Part shown: positions 7,933 through 15,038 of the stretch, piece by piece | How the letters are laid out: the number at the start of each line of letters is the position of its first letter | Position numbering within the stretch: position 1 is the stretch's first letter | Source: a virus | Direction: 5' to 3' (one strand) | Length of the DNA: 36,768 nucleotides | Virus record (IMG/VR): IMGVR_UViG_3300003885_001289 | Span: 1-36,768 of that record | Notes under the pieces: generated by a model | Seen by the model: only the letters and a program-made list of their open reading frames with translations | Databases searched by the model: none | Told to the model about the DNA's origin: nothing | Made by a program: the position numbers and the translations under genes

Positions 7933-8699
7933 GGATCATGAGCTTCGGCGGCGGCATCCAAACAACCGCGCTCGCGATCATGGTTGGCCGGCGCGAGGTC
8001 GAATGTGACGCGATGATCTTCGCGGATACCGGCGGCGAACATCCGAAGACGTACGAGCATCTCGAGATGCTGCAGGCATGGCTGAAGGATCGCGGATATC
8101 TCGGCTTTCAAACGGTCCGCGCAAAGAAGGTCCAACCGCTCTATGAGTACGTTCGGGACGTCTCGACAGTGATCCCGATCCGCGTTGGACACAACGAAGC
8201 GCTAGGCCGGCGCCAGTGTACGCGGCAATGGAAGATCACGCCGATCCTCGAGGCCGCGCGCGCCATGACAGCGGAACGGCCGATCATCATGCAGCTCGGG
8301 ATCTCGATGGATGAGATCCATCGCATGAAAGACAGTCCGGACAAGGACGTTATCCGCGAGTGGCCGCTCATCGATCTCATGATGACTCGTGAGGATTGCC
8401 GGCGCGTCATCATGGACGCCGGCATTGACGAACCGCCAAAGAGCGCCTGCTATTTCTGTCCGCTCTTGCCGGCGGCATACTTCCGGCAACTCGAAGCGAA
8501 TGAGCCGGCGCTTTTTGAGAAGGCCGCGGATCTTGAAGACGCGATGAATCAACGTGAGATCGACAAAGGCCGGGACAAGCGCGTTTATCTAACGGCGCTA
8601 GGCCGGCCGGTTCGCGAGCTCGCCAACGGTCAGCTGAGCATGCGCGAGCTGCTCGTATCAGGTGAGGGCGAGGAATGCGAGGGATCATGTTTCGTATGA
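7929..8699 (+). CDS. PAPS-reductase-like PP-loop ATPase-family protein
   Basis: 256 residues from ATG 7929. The N-terminal SFGGGIQTT (residues 5-13) is a variant PP-loop for ATP binding, followed by a strand ending FADTGGEHPKT. C97 in CTRQWKITPI and C174-x2-C177 (CYFCPLLP) are conserved cysteines of the phage phosphoadenosine-phosphosulfate-reductase-like group and could hold a metal cluster or carry sulfur. Phage members are unlikely to do sulfate assimilation; adenylating chemistry on DNA, RNA or a nucleotide is a common proposal. Coupled on both sides by ATGA overlaps. Confidence 0.75.
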   Translation: MRIMSFGGGIQTTALAIMVGRREVECDAMIFADTGGEHPKTYEHLEMLQAWLKDRGYLGFQTVRAKKVQPLYEYVRDVSTVIPIRVGHNEALGRRQCTRQWKITPILEAARAMTAERPIIMQLGISMDEIHRMKDSPDKDVIREWPLIDLMMTREDCRRVIMDAGIDEPPKSACYFCPLLPAAYFRQLEANEPALFEKAADLEDAMNQREIDKGRDKRVYLTALGRPVRELANGQLSMRELLVSGEGEECEGSCFV

Positions 8700-9304
8700 A
8701 CGAATGGCAAGGCGATTATGAGCCCGATCAGGTGCTCGCCGCAAATGATGGCTTCGACCGGGAGAATTTGATTCTCAGCGAAGGTTGGCATTCGGACGGC
8801 TTCGTTTTGCTGAAGACGCGGCCGCGTTGGGATGATCCGGTTGCCAAAGAGCTCCCGCCGGGATCGGTTGCATCCCTGATCTCCAAAGCGCCGCCGGTTT
8901 GCGCGGCTAGGATTCTCGACGTCTTCACAAGCGATGAGCTCGCGCTCTATGAGAGCGACCGCGACGATTCGCCGGCAATGTGGGTGACGATCATCGAGAT
9001 CGACAGGCCGGAGCAACGCGGCGCCCGATATGCCTTCCTCAACCGCGCAAAGCTCGATTACATCCTGACGCAGCTCCCGGCGCTCCCGGACTCGCTGCGA
9101 GTGTCAGATCCGGTTGATCGCCATGGCTACTTACCGCCGGCCGGCGGCGAGCTCATTCCGCCCGGCCCGCGCTCATTCGGCGGCGTCCTGACGTTCGAGT
9201 TCGAGGGCGATCCCGTGGCGCTTATTATGCCGCTCGTATGGACCGAGAAAGCCGTTGAGAACGCGCTCAATCTTCGTAAGCTGGGGGAACAGCTGAAAGC
9301 ATAG
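8696..9304 (+). CDS. Hypothetical protein, 202 residues
   Basis: Start chosen at 8696 for the ATGA overlap. No family recognised. The protein is acidic and mixed alpha/beta. The C-terminal third (from about residue 160) has a strand-rich segment (GGVLTFEFEGDPVALIMP) and a final helix. It is the last gene of the tightly coupled run; the next gene has its own ribosome site. Confidence 0.45.
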   Translation: MNEWQGDYEPDQVLAANDGFDRENLILSEGWHSDGFVLLKTRPRWDDPVAKELPPGSVASLISKAPPVCAARILDVFTSDELALYESDRDDSPAMWVTIIEIDRPEQRGARYAFLNRAKLDYILTQLPALPDSLRVSDPVDRHGYLPPAGGELIPPGPRSFGGVLTFEFEGDPVALIMPLVWTEKAVENALNLRKLGEQLKA

Positions 9305-9310
9305 GGAGAG

Positions 9311-9754
9311 TTGACTTCAGACAGCACAACCCGCAAGCGCGCCGGCCTACGTTCCGAGACGTTTCACGCTCTCGAGGCGGAGCTCCGTTCCTATGAGAAG
9401 ACGAAGGCGAAGATCCTCGAGATCACGACAGACGTTGCAACCCGCGGAATGGGCGTCAACCTCGAAGACGCGCCGCCAACGAAGAGCATCGGCCGGCTCT
9501 CCGATCCAACGCTCCAGCGCGCAACCGCGCTCGCGCAAAACGAGCTGCTTGCAGAGATGAAACGAACAATCATCGCCATCGATGCCGTTGCCAGCCGCCA
9601 ACCTCTCGGGCTCATGAAGCTCATCCGCCTTCACTACTTCCAGCGCATGCCAGCGCTCGAGGTCCGGAGGGCTCTAGGCATACATAGAAACACGTTCACA
9701 CGCTGGAGGGATCAGATCATGGAAGAGCTAGCAACGGAGCTGGGAAGGTGGTAA
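9311..9754 (+). CDS. ArpU/RinA-like late transcription regulator
   Basis: 147 residues from a TTG codon with a GGGAG ribosome site 5-9 bases upstream. The length and layout match ArpU/RinA-type phage activators: an N-terminal helical region with a KTKAKILEI segment and ATRG, a middle block SDPTLQRATAL then helix, and a C-terminal sigma70-region-4-like HTH (LHYFQRMPALEVRRALGI, HRNTFTRWRDQI). Such proteins switch on packaging and structural operons. It sits about 2.8 kb before the packaging genes, a usual place for this role. A likely target is the promoter region near 12.1 kb. Confidence 0.7.
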   Translation: MTSDSTTRKRAGLRSETFHALEAELRSYEKTKAKILEITTDVATRGMGVNLEDAPPTKSIGRLSDPTLQRATALAQNELLAEMKRTIIAIDAVASRQPLGLMKLIRLHYFQRMPALEVRRALGIHRNTFTRWRDQIMEELATELGRW

Positions 9755-9757
9755 ACG

Positions 9758-10030
9758 ATGAAGCCAATCGATCCTGAAGGAATGCCCGGCCGCCGGGTTG
9801 TACTAGGAGAGGCGCAACCGGAATATGAGGATCTTGTTGCCATGGTCACAGATGAGCGCGCTCATACGCGCTGGGAGCTCAGCGATGAAGAGCGCGAGGC
9901 CATCGCCGGCGGCGCGAGCATCGAGCTCATAACATGGACCTTCGGCCAACCGTTCCAACCTGTCTATCTGCGCGTTCAGGGCGTCGAGGAAGAGGCGGTA
10001 ACGGTCGAGCCGGCGGAAGGTGGCGCCTGA
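9758..10030 (+). CDS. Hypothetical protein, 90 residues
   Basis: Acidic small protein, no family recognised. A helix (SDEEREAIAGG) is followed by strands (IELITWTF, PVYLRVQGV), which suggests a compact alpha/beta fold. It begins three bases after the regulator gene and overlaps the next start by TGATG. Confidence 0.45.
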   Translation: MKPIDPEGMPGRRVVLGEAQPEYEDLVAMVTDERAHTRWELSDEEREAIAGGASIELITWTFGQPFQPVYLRVQGVEEEAVTVEPAEGGA

Positions 10031-10527
10031 TGGTAAGAGGGATCGGAGACGGCGCCAACGGAGGCGGGAGCGATTCGCATTGCGGCAAATCTTGGCCTCA
10101 TAAAGCGCATGAATGGCTGCCCGATTGGGATCATGCTCTATACGAGAGCTGTCCGGGCTCGCCGCTGCAGGAAGCGGCCGAAGACGATAACCCGCTCGGG
10201 CTCTCAGCTGATCAGCTCGAGCAGCTCCGCGGCATGACAGCGTTTCTCACGCCAGCGCCTTCGAGCTGCAGCCGGAAGGAATGCGATGAGGCGGCGGCAT
10301 GGCGGCCGATCATCCTGCTCTATCCGCTCAATCATCCGGCCTATGACGGACCGCCAATCCGTGCCGCCATCGGGATTGCGGTTTGCGATGGTCACAAGGA
10401 AGAGACAACGCTCGATCAGCTCGTAACCGCTGACGCATTTCAGATGATCCGCGGCGGCCTGCTCAACGCTGGGAAGGATGAGCCGGATCCGGAGCGCATC
10501 GGCCTCGATTGGGAAGAGGTTCTATGA
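10030..10527 (+). CDS. Hypothetical protein with Cys/His clusters
   Basis: 165 residues from ATG 10030 (TGATG overlap preferred over an upstream in-frame ATG at 9934). Cys and His residues occur in two groups: HCGKSWPHKAHEW near the N-terminus, and CSRKEC followed later by VCDGH (about 70-130). This could be a metal-binding fold. No named family. It overlaps the next gene by ATGA. Confidence 0.45.
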   Translation: MVRGIGDGANGGGSDSHCGKSWPHKAHEWLPDWDHALYESCPGSPLQEAAEDDNPLGLSADQLEQLRGMTAFLTPAPSSCSRKECDEAAAWRPIILLYPLNHPAYDGPPIRAAIGIAVCDGHKEETTLDQLVTADAFQMIRGGLLNAGKDEPDPERIGLDWEEVL

Positions 10528-10784
10528 GCGAAGTCATCGACACGCGCCGCAACCCTGATGGCTCTTATACGCCGCTCCGCGTTGCGCCAACGAAGCTCGA
10601 GCTTGAGCAATGGCTCGCGAAGATCCGCCGCCGGCGCGCGATCGGCCGGCCTCGAGCTGCTCGCATGAAGGCGCTCGCTCCCGGTTGGGCGGCGAGCTCC
10701 TATCCTGACGTGCCAGCGGCGCCTGCAGCTGCAGAGAAGCCCGGCCGGCTCGCCGGCATGTTGAGGAGGTTGTTGAAACGATGA
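10524..10784 (+). CDS. Small basic hypothetical protein, 86 residues
   Basis: Start 10524 gives the ATGA overlap. The protein is rich in Arg, Ala and Pro, with a basic central helix (KIRRRRAIGRPRAARMK) and a basic C-terminus. Nucleic-acid binding is possible but not shown. No family recognised. Confidence 0.4.
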   Translation: MSEVIDTRRNPDGSYTPLRVAPTKLELEQWLAKIRRRRAIGRPRAARMKALAPGWAASSYPDVPAAPAAAEKPGRLAGMLRRLLKR

Positions 10785-11038
10785 GCGCGCTCGAAGAGAT
10801 CTTTAAGATCATCGAAGAGGGCCATCATGGAGCGTCCCTGCTCATCGGCCAAATGGAGGGCCTTGATCCCGAAGATATCAGCGGCCGGATGACGTTTATG
10901 CTCGGGATCAACCTCAGTCTCCGCCATCCGGAGTATGCTCGAGCTCTGCAGGCGGAATTCGCCGAACCGTTGACGATGGTGCAATACATCCTTGCGGACC
11001 TGATCGTTGCCGCGGCGCCAATCGAAGGCGAATCATGA
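10781..11038 (+). CDS. Hypothetical helical protein, 85 residues
   Basis: Small, mostly helical acidic protein (EEIFKIIEEGHHGASLL at the start). No recognised family and no membrane segment long enough to call. It overlaps the upstream and downstream genes by ATGA. Confidence 0.45.
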   Translation: MSALEEIFKIIEEGHHGASLLIGQMEGLDPEDISGRMTFMLGINLSLRHPEYARALQAEFAEPLTMVQYILADLIVAAAPIEGES

Positions 11039-11571
11039 CAGCGAGAGCGCGATTCGAGCGCTTGCAGCGAGAGCGCATGCTTGAAAAGCCAAAGACTGCG
11101 CGCGAGATAATCGATGCTCTCAAGCGGAAATACAGCAACGACTATCTACGCCATCGTTGGGCGAAGTTCGAGGAAATGCAGCTTTCGACGGGCGGCGGTG
11201 CTCAGCGCGTCGATCTATGGGTTATGGGTATGTGGCAGTCCAACGGCCTCGCGCGGATCGCCTACGAAGTGAAGGTAAGCCGGGCTGACTTTCGGAAAGA
11301 GCTTAAGAGTCCGTTGAAGCGCAGACAGGCGCTCCTGATCTCGAATCAATTCTGGTTCGCCGCTCCATTCGATCTCATCAAGATCGATGAGGTCCCGCTC
11401 GATTGTGGCCTTGTGGAGTTCGGCTATGTAGGCGAAGGCGACAAGCGCAAGCTCGAGCAGGCGGTCACGGTCCCGGCGCCCATACGCGACACGCCGCCGC
11501 CAACGTGGGCCTTCATCGCGGCTCTCTGCCGGCGTGTTGAAGAGGAAGCGACGCATGAAACGCCGCGCTGA
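11035..11571 (+). CDS. MmcB-like PD-(D/E)XK nuclease-family protein
   Basis: 178 residues. Restriction-endonuclease-fold residues are visible: D60 in AQRVDLWV, then E78-V-K80 in AYEVKVSRADF, followed by a strand (FWFAAPFDLI) and the family phrase VPLDCGLVEF. This pattern matches the MmcB-like DNA repair group, also found in phages and prophages. It would act on DNA during repair or genome processing. The 23 or so C-terminal residues overlap the next gene. Confidence 0.7.
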   Translation: MTARARFERLQRERMLEKPKTAREIIDALKRKYSNDYLRHRWAKFEEMQLSTGGGAQRVDLWVMGMWQSNGLARIAYEVKVSRADFRKELKSPLKRRQALLISNQFWFAAPFDLIKIDEVPLDCGLVEFGYVGEGDKRKLEQAVTVPAPIRDTPPPTWAFIAALCRRVEEEATHETPR

Positions 11572-11752
11572 TCTCTTCCGTCGAGACGCGCGCGGCATCC
11601 GCGAGCTCGCTGATGAGATCTCCCGGCAAGTTGGACACTATGAGCGCAACGGGACCGGCGATGAGATCCGTTTCCTCATCATCGAGATATTCGCTCGCCG
11701 GCTGCTGAAGAGAGCGCGGAGAGCTCGCCGGCGTTACGAGCTGCCTCGATGA
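11555..11752 (+). CDS. Small very basic hypothetical protein
   Basis: 65 residues from ATG 11555, chosen because GAGGA lies about 8 bases upstream; a start at 11534 would lack this. The protein is highly basic (KRRADLFRRDARG, and RRLLKRARRARRRY at the end) with one central helix. Nucleic-acid binding is likely. It overlaps the nuclease gene by 17 bases and the next gene by ATGA. Confidence 0.4.
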   Translation: MKRRADLFRRDARGIRELADEISRQVGHYERNGTGDEIRFLIIEIFARRLLKRARRARRRYELPR

Positions 11753-12057
11753 AGACGCGCCCGCTTCAACGATGCTGGGCGTTCTGGATGGCGCCAGATG
11801 GTCCGCGCTATGCCGGCCGGCTACGGGACCCGGAGGAAGCCGTTCAGCGCGCGCCTAGCGGCGCCCTGCTTGTATTCGATGATGCGAGGGTTGTCATCAT
11901 GCCGCCGGCGGAGCTGCTTCCGGTGATCGATTCGCTGCTCGGGAAGATCGTCCCGGAGGCGGACGCCGAACGGACCGCCGGCGAGCTCGCGGATTGGCAG
12001 GAGACGGCGCTCGATGCGCTCCGCGAAGGCCGGCCGCTCGCCTTCAAGCCGCGGTGA
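11749..12057 (+). CDS. Hypothetical protein, 102 residues (last gene of the early operon)
   Basis: Unrecognised soluble protein: strands in the first half (LLVFDDARVVIM) and helices after residue 55. It ends the early/middle run; beyond it lies a non-coding stretch with a promoter and two terminators. Confidence 0.45.
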   Translation: MKTRPLQRCWAFWMAPDGPRYAGRLRDPEEAVQRAPSGALLVFDDARVVIMPPAELLPVIDSLLGKIVPEADAERTAGELADWQETALDALREGRPLAFKPR

Positions 12058-12086
12058 TCAGCATGGAAAAGTGATCTCATTGTGCA

Positions 12087-12114
12087 TTGACTTACTCGCT
12101 TGAGCTGATATTAT
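12087..12114 (+). promoter_or_regulatory. Candidate sigma70-type promoter at the early/late boundary
   Basis: TTGACT (12087-12092) is separated by 16 bases from TATTAT (12109-12114), in one of the few AT-rich patches of the window. The predicted transcript would start near 12121, only a few bases before two terminator hairpins. The match is visual and not scored. It could drive late genes if the hairpins are overridden. Confidence 0.5.
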
Positions 12115-12127
12115 TACTTTGACAGAT

Positions 12128-12151
12128 GCCGCCGGAAGTCCGGCGGCTTTT
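12128..12151 (+). terminator. Intrinsic terminator hairpin 1
   Basis: GCCGCCGG (12128-12135) and CCGGCGGC (12140-12147) form a perfect 8-bp stem with a 4-base AAGT loop, followed by TTTT (12148-12151). A short U run after a GC stem fits an intrinsic terminator for the early operon. Confidence 0.7.
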
Positions 12152-12160
12152 GCATTTCAG

Positions 12161-12187
12161 GCCGCCGGGGATTCCTCGGCGGCTTTT
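12161..12187 (+). terminator. Intrinsic terminator hairpin 2 (tandem)
   Basis: GCCGCCGGGG (12161-12170) pairs with CCTCGGCGGC (12174-12183), 10 bp with one G-U pair and an ATT loop, then TTTT (12184-12187). It repeats the design of the hairpin 33 bases upstream and ends just before the HNH gene. Confidence 0.7.
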
Positions 12188-12194
12188 GGATCCA

Positions 12195-12548
12195 ATGCCG
12201 CGAAGACTCCGGACACCGTGCGTTGAAGGCCGCTGTAAGGAGCTCGTTGACGGCGGAAGCAGATGCTCCCGGCATGAAGCGGAGCGGGTGGCATCTCAGG
12301 ACCGGAGACGGGGCTCCGCCGCCGCGCGCGGATACGGGAGGGGATGGCGGAAGATTCGCGCGGCCAAGCTCCGCGCGGATCCGTTCTGCGAGCAATGCGG
12401 AGCTGAAGGCTCCGAAGTAGATCACAAGGTTCCGCGGCGTCAAGGCGGATCAGATGCTTGGAGCAATCTCGAGACGCTCTGCAAGCCGTGTCATTCGAGG
12501 AAGACAGCGAAGGAAGACGGACGATGGCAAAGACGCGCAGCAAGGTAA
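12195..12548 (+). CDS. HNH endonuclease of the packaging module
   Basis: 117 residues from ATG 12195. An N-terminal Cys set (C9, C14, C24, with H27) and an RGSAAARGYGRGWRK block lead into the HNH core: C65-x2-C68, D76-H77, N91, C96-x2-C99-H100. This form is typical of HNH genes directly upstream of P27/HK97-type terminases, where HNH proteins help the terminase cut DNA in cos-type packaging (known for HK97-like phages). An ATG at 12126 would extend it through both hairpins and is less likely. Its 3' end overlaps the next gene by 25 bases. Confidence 0.85.
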   Translation: MPRRLRTPCVEGRCKELVDGGSRCSRHEAERVASQDRRRGSAAARGYGRGWRKIRAAKLRADPFCEQCGAEGSEVDHKVPRRQGGSDAWSNLETLCKPCHSRKTAKEDGRWQRRAAR

Positions 12549-12814
12549 CGCCGGAGCTGCAGAGCGCGGAGCTCTCATTTGCGATCCTGGGTCCCTATCG
12601 GGTCAAGCCGGCGCGCGGCATCAAGCCGGCGCGCGTCATCTTACAGGTTGAATGCATGCTCGATGAGGAATGGACAGCCGCGCGCGGTCTGATCGATGAG
12701 CTCTCGCGGACTGACAAGCCATGCAGCGTCCGGCTCAGCGAGATCGCTCCGCAAATTCCCGAAGCGGAAGAGCCGAAACTCCCGGCCAACGCCGGCGATG
12801 GGGGATCCCGGTAG
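12524..12814 (+). CDS. Hypothetical protein between HNH and small terminase
   Basis: 96 residues from ATG 12524, with a GGAAGA ribosome site inside the HNH gene. It contains an internal short duplication (KPARGI then KPARVI, from a 15-base direct repeat). The middle is strand- then helix-like (VILQVECMLDEEWTAARG) and the C-terminus is Pro/Glu-rich. No family recognised. Confidence 0.45.
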   Translation: MAKTRSKVTPELQSAELSFAILGPYRVKPARGIKPARVILQVECMLDEEWTAARGLIDELSRTDKPCSVRLSEIAPQIPEAEEPKLPANAGDGGSR

Positions 12815-12881
12815 TGAGAATCGAAACCGCGATCTCCGTAGACCGGGCCTGCAAGGATCCTCACACAAAGCCTAAATTGTT

Positions 12882-12891
12882 GGGGGGGGGG
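12882..12891 (+). promoter_or_regulatory. Ten-base G tract serving as ribosome binding site of the small terminase gene
   Basis: Ten consecutive G residues lie 7 bases before the ATG at 12899, with no other purine-rich Shine-Dalgarno candidate. A G tract can pair with the CCUCC of 16S rRNA. Such a homopolymer is prone to length change, which would alter spacing and strength. Confidence 0.4.
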
Positions 12892-12898
12892 TCTAGCG

Positions 12899-13375
12899 AT
12901 GGCGTCCGGCAGAAATCCGCTCCCGGCGAATGTAACGAAGCTCCGTGGGACCTTCCGGACCGGCCGGCGGACGCGAACGCTATCGCCGCCTCAGACCGTT
13001 CCGCCTTGTCCGCGCTGGCTGGACAAAATCGGGCGCGAGGAATGGAAGCGCGTTGCGCCGCATCTCGCGAAACTCGGGATCCTCACACAGATCGACGCAA
13101 CCGCGCTCGCGACATATTGCGACGTCTACAGCGAATTTCGCCGCGCGCGGATCAAGATCGCCAAAAAGGGGCTGACATTCGACACGCCTAGCGGATATGT
13201 CCAGCAGCGCCCGGAGGTTGGGATCGTGAAATCGGCGCGAGCTCAAATCAAAACGTTCTGCGCGGAATTCGGCATGACGCCGAACGCGCGCGGCCGCATG
13301 CATCTTCCGGAGGATGAGCCAACCGATGACGATATGGATATTTTCCTAGCTGATGGCGAAGAGCAAACAGAATGA
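12899..13375 (+). CDS. terS: Terminase small subunit, P27 family
   Basis: 158 residues. It matches P27-type small terminases: a basic, Pro-rich N-terminus, a CPRWLDKIGREEWKRVAPHL block, helices around LTQIDATALATYCDVYSEF, a P-S-G-Y-V-Q-Q-R-P segment, then a helix ending FGMTPNARGR and an acidic tail. This subunit recognises the phage packaging site and activates the large subunit. It is followed, with a 23-base overlap, by the large terminase gene. Confidence 0.85.
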   Translation: MASGRNPLPANVTKLRGTFRTGRRTRTLSPPQTVPPCPRWLDKIGREEWKRVAPHLAKLGILTQIDATALATYCDVYSEFRRARIKIAKKGLTFDTPSGYVQQRPEVGIVKSARAQIKTFCAEFGMTPNARGRMHLPEDEPTDDDMDIFLADGEEQTE

Positions 13376-15038
13376 GTTTGTTGGGACCGCCTACGCGCGC
13401 GCGGTTGTTGCCGGCGAGATTCCGGCTGGCGAGCTGGCGCGGCTGGCATGCGAGCGGCATCTCCGCGATCTCAAGCGCGGCCGCAACTCCGGCTATTATT
13501 TCGATCAGCGCGCCGCGGAGCGCGCAATCGATTTCTTTGCCTTCCTCAAGCACAGCAAAGGCGAATGGGCCGGCCGGCGCTTCGAGCTCGAGCCGTGGCA
13601 GCTCTTCATTATCGGCTGCCTCTTCGGTTGGAAAAACACAGCTGACGGGCTTCGCCGGTTCCGAAAGGCATACATCGAGCTTCCGCGGAAAAACGGTAAA
13701 TCGACGCTTGGAGCTGGGATCGGAATGTATCTCTTCGTCGCTGACGGCGAGCCCGGCGCGGAGGTCTACACGGCCGCAACGAAACGAGATCAGGCGAAGA
13801 TCGTCCATTCTGAAGCAACCCGGATGGTCAAAAAATCGCCAACGCTCCGCCGCCGCGTCCATGTTACGAATCAGAATCTCAGCATTGAAAAGACGTCTTC
13901 AAAATACGAGCCTCTCGGAGCTGATGGCGACACTATGGACGGGCTCAACGTTCATGGCGCGATCATCGATGAGATTCACGCTCACAAGACGCGGGACGTT
14001 GTTGACGTGCTAGATACTGCAACCGGCTCCCGCCGGCAACCGCTGATCGTTGAGCTGACAACGGCCGGCTATGACCGCCATTCGATTTGTTGGGAAGAGC
14101 GCGAGCATACCGCGCAAGTGCTCCGCGGAACGATCAACGATCCGTCATGGTTCGGAATCATTTACGGCATCGATGAGGGCGACGATTGGCGGGATCCGAA
14201 GATATGGGCGAAGGCCAATCCCAACTATGGCGTCAGCGTCAAGCCGCAAGATCTCGAGCGGAAGTCCCGGAAGGCGCTCGAGGTTCCAGCCTATCAAAAC
14301 ACGTTCCGCCGGCTGCATCTCGATCAATGGACCCGGCAGGAATCGCGATGGCTGGATATCAACGTTTGGGATGAGACGGCCGGCGCGCTCGTTGAGTTCG
14401 AGCAGCTGAAGGGCCGCGATTGCTTCGCCGGGTTGGACCTGGCATCAACAACGGACCTAGCCTCTCTAAATCTGATCTTCCCGCCGGCGGATCCGGTCAA
14501 GGGCGTCTATATTACGGTTCCGTTTTTCTGGATCCCCGGAGACAACATCGAAGAGCGCGGCCTCCGGGACCGGGTTCCTTATCGAGAATGGGTAGACGCC
14601 GGGTTGATCACGGCGACGGAAGGGAACGTCATTCACTATGACGCGATCCGCGGGAAGATCCTCGAGCTGCAGGAAATCGTAAACATTCGCGAGCTCGCGT
14701 TTGACCGCTGGGGCGCAACCCAGCTCTCCCAGCAGCTAGACGATGCCGGGCTCACGGTGATCCCGTTCGGGCAAGGGTACGCCTCGATGAGTCCGCCAAC
14801 GAAGCAGCTGCTCGCGCTCTGTCTCGAGCGCCGGCTCCGCCATGGTGGGAATCCGGTTCTGCGCTGGATGGCTGACAACATGGTTGTTAAGACGGACCCG
14901 GCGGCGAACGTGAAACCGGACAAGGAAAAGAGCACAGAGAAGATTGACGGGATGGTAGCAATGATCATGGCTCTCGATCGCGCGGACCGGCACGAAGAGC
15001 GGCCGGCTTGGGGAGTCGCGAAAGGTAACGCATCATGA
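13353..15038 (+). CDS. terL: Terminase large subunit (Terminase_1 family)
   Basis: 561 residues. The N-terminal ATPase shows Walker A PRKNGKST (111-118) and Walker B GAIIDE (202-207). The C-terminal nuclease begins at AGLDLAST with D362 as a probable metal ligand and has a later FDRWGA block. The length and the order of motifs are those of HK97-like large terminases. It pumps DNA into the prohead through the portal and cuts concatemers. The start lies inside the small terminase gene without an obvious ribosome site, so translation is probably coupled. The stop overlaps the portal start by ATGA. Confidence 0.95.
   Translation: MAKSKQNEFVGTAYARAVVAGEIPAGELARLACERHLRDLKRGRNSGYYFDQRAAERAIDFFAFLKHSKGEWAGRRFELEPWQLFIIGCLFGWKNTADGLRRFRKAYIELPRKNGKSTLGAGIGMYLFVADGEPGAEVYTAATKRDQAKIVHSEATRMVKKSPTLRRRVHVTNQNLSIEKTSSKYEPLGADGDTMDGLNVHGAIIDEIHAHKTRDVVDVLDTATGSRRQPLIVELTTAGYDRHSICWEEREHTAQVLRGTINDPSWFGIIYGIDEGDDWRDPKIWAKANPNYGVSVKPQDLERKSRKALEVPAYQNTFRRLHLDQWTRQESRWLDINVWDETAGALVEFEQLKGRDCFAGLDLASTTDLASLNLIFPPADPVKGVYITVPFFWIPGDNIEERGLRDRVPYREWVDAGLITATEGNVIHYDAIRGKILELQEIVNIRELAFDRWGATQLSQQLDDAGLTVIPFGQGYASMSPPTKQLLALCLERRLRHGGNPVLRWMADNMVVKTDPAANVKPDKEKSTEKIDGMVAMIMALDRADRHEERPAWGVAKGNAS

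Noticed and set aside
12126-12194. Upstream start for the HNH gene, nearly leaderless from the 12087 promoter
   Set aside because: It would translate through both terminator hairpins, and the added residues do not look like related HNH proteins, which begin like the 12195 start. A leaderless form that blocks the hairpins remains a formal possibility.
12721-13191. Alternative reading frame across the start of terS
   Set aside because: It is a shadow of terS, which has a clear P27-family match and a start after the G tract.
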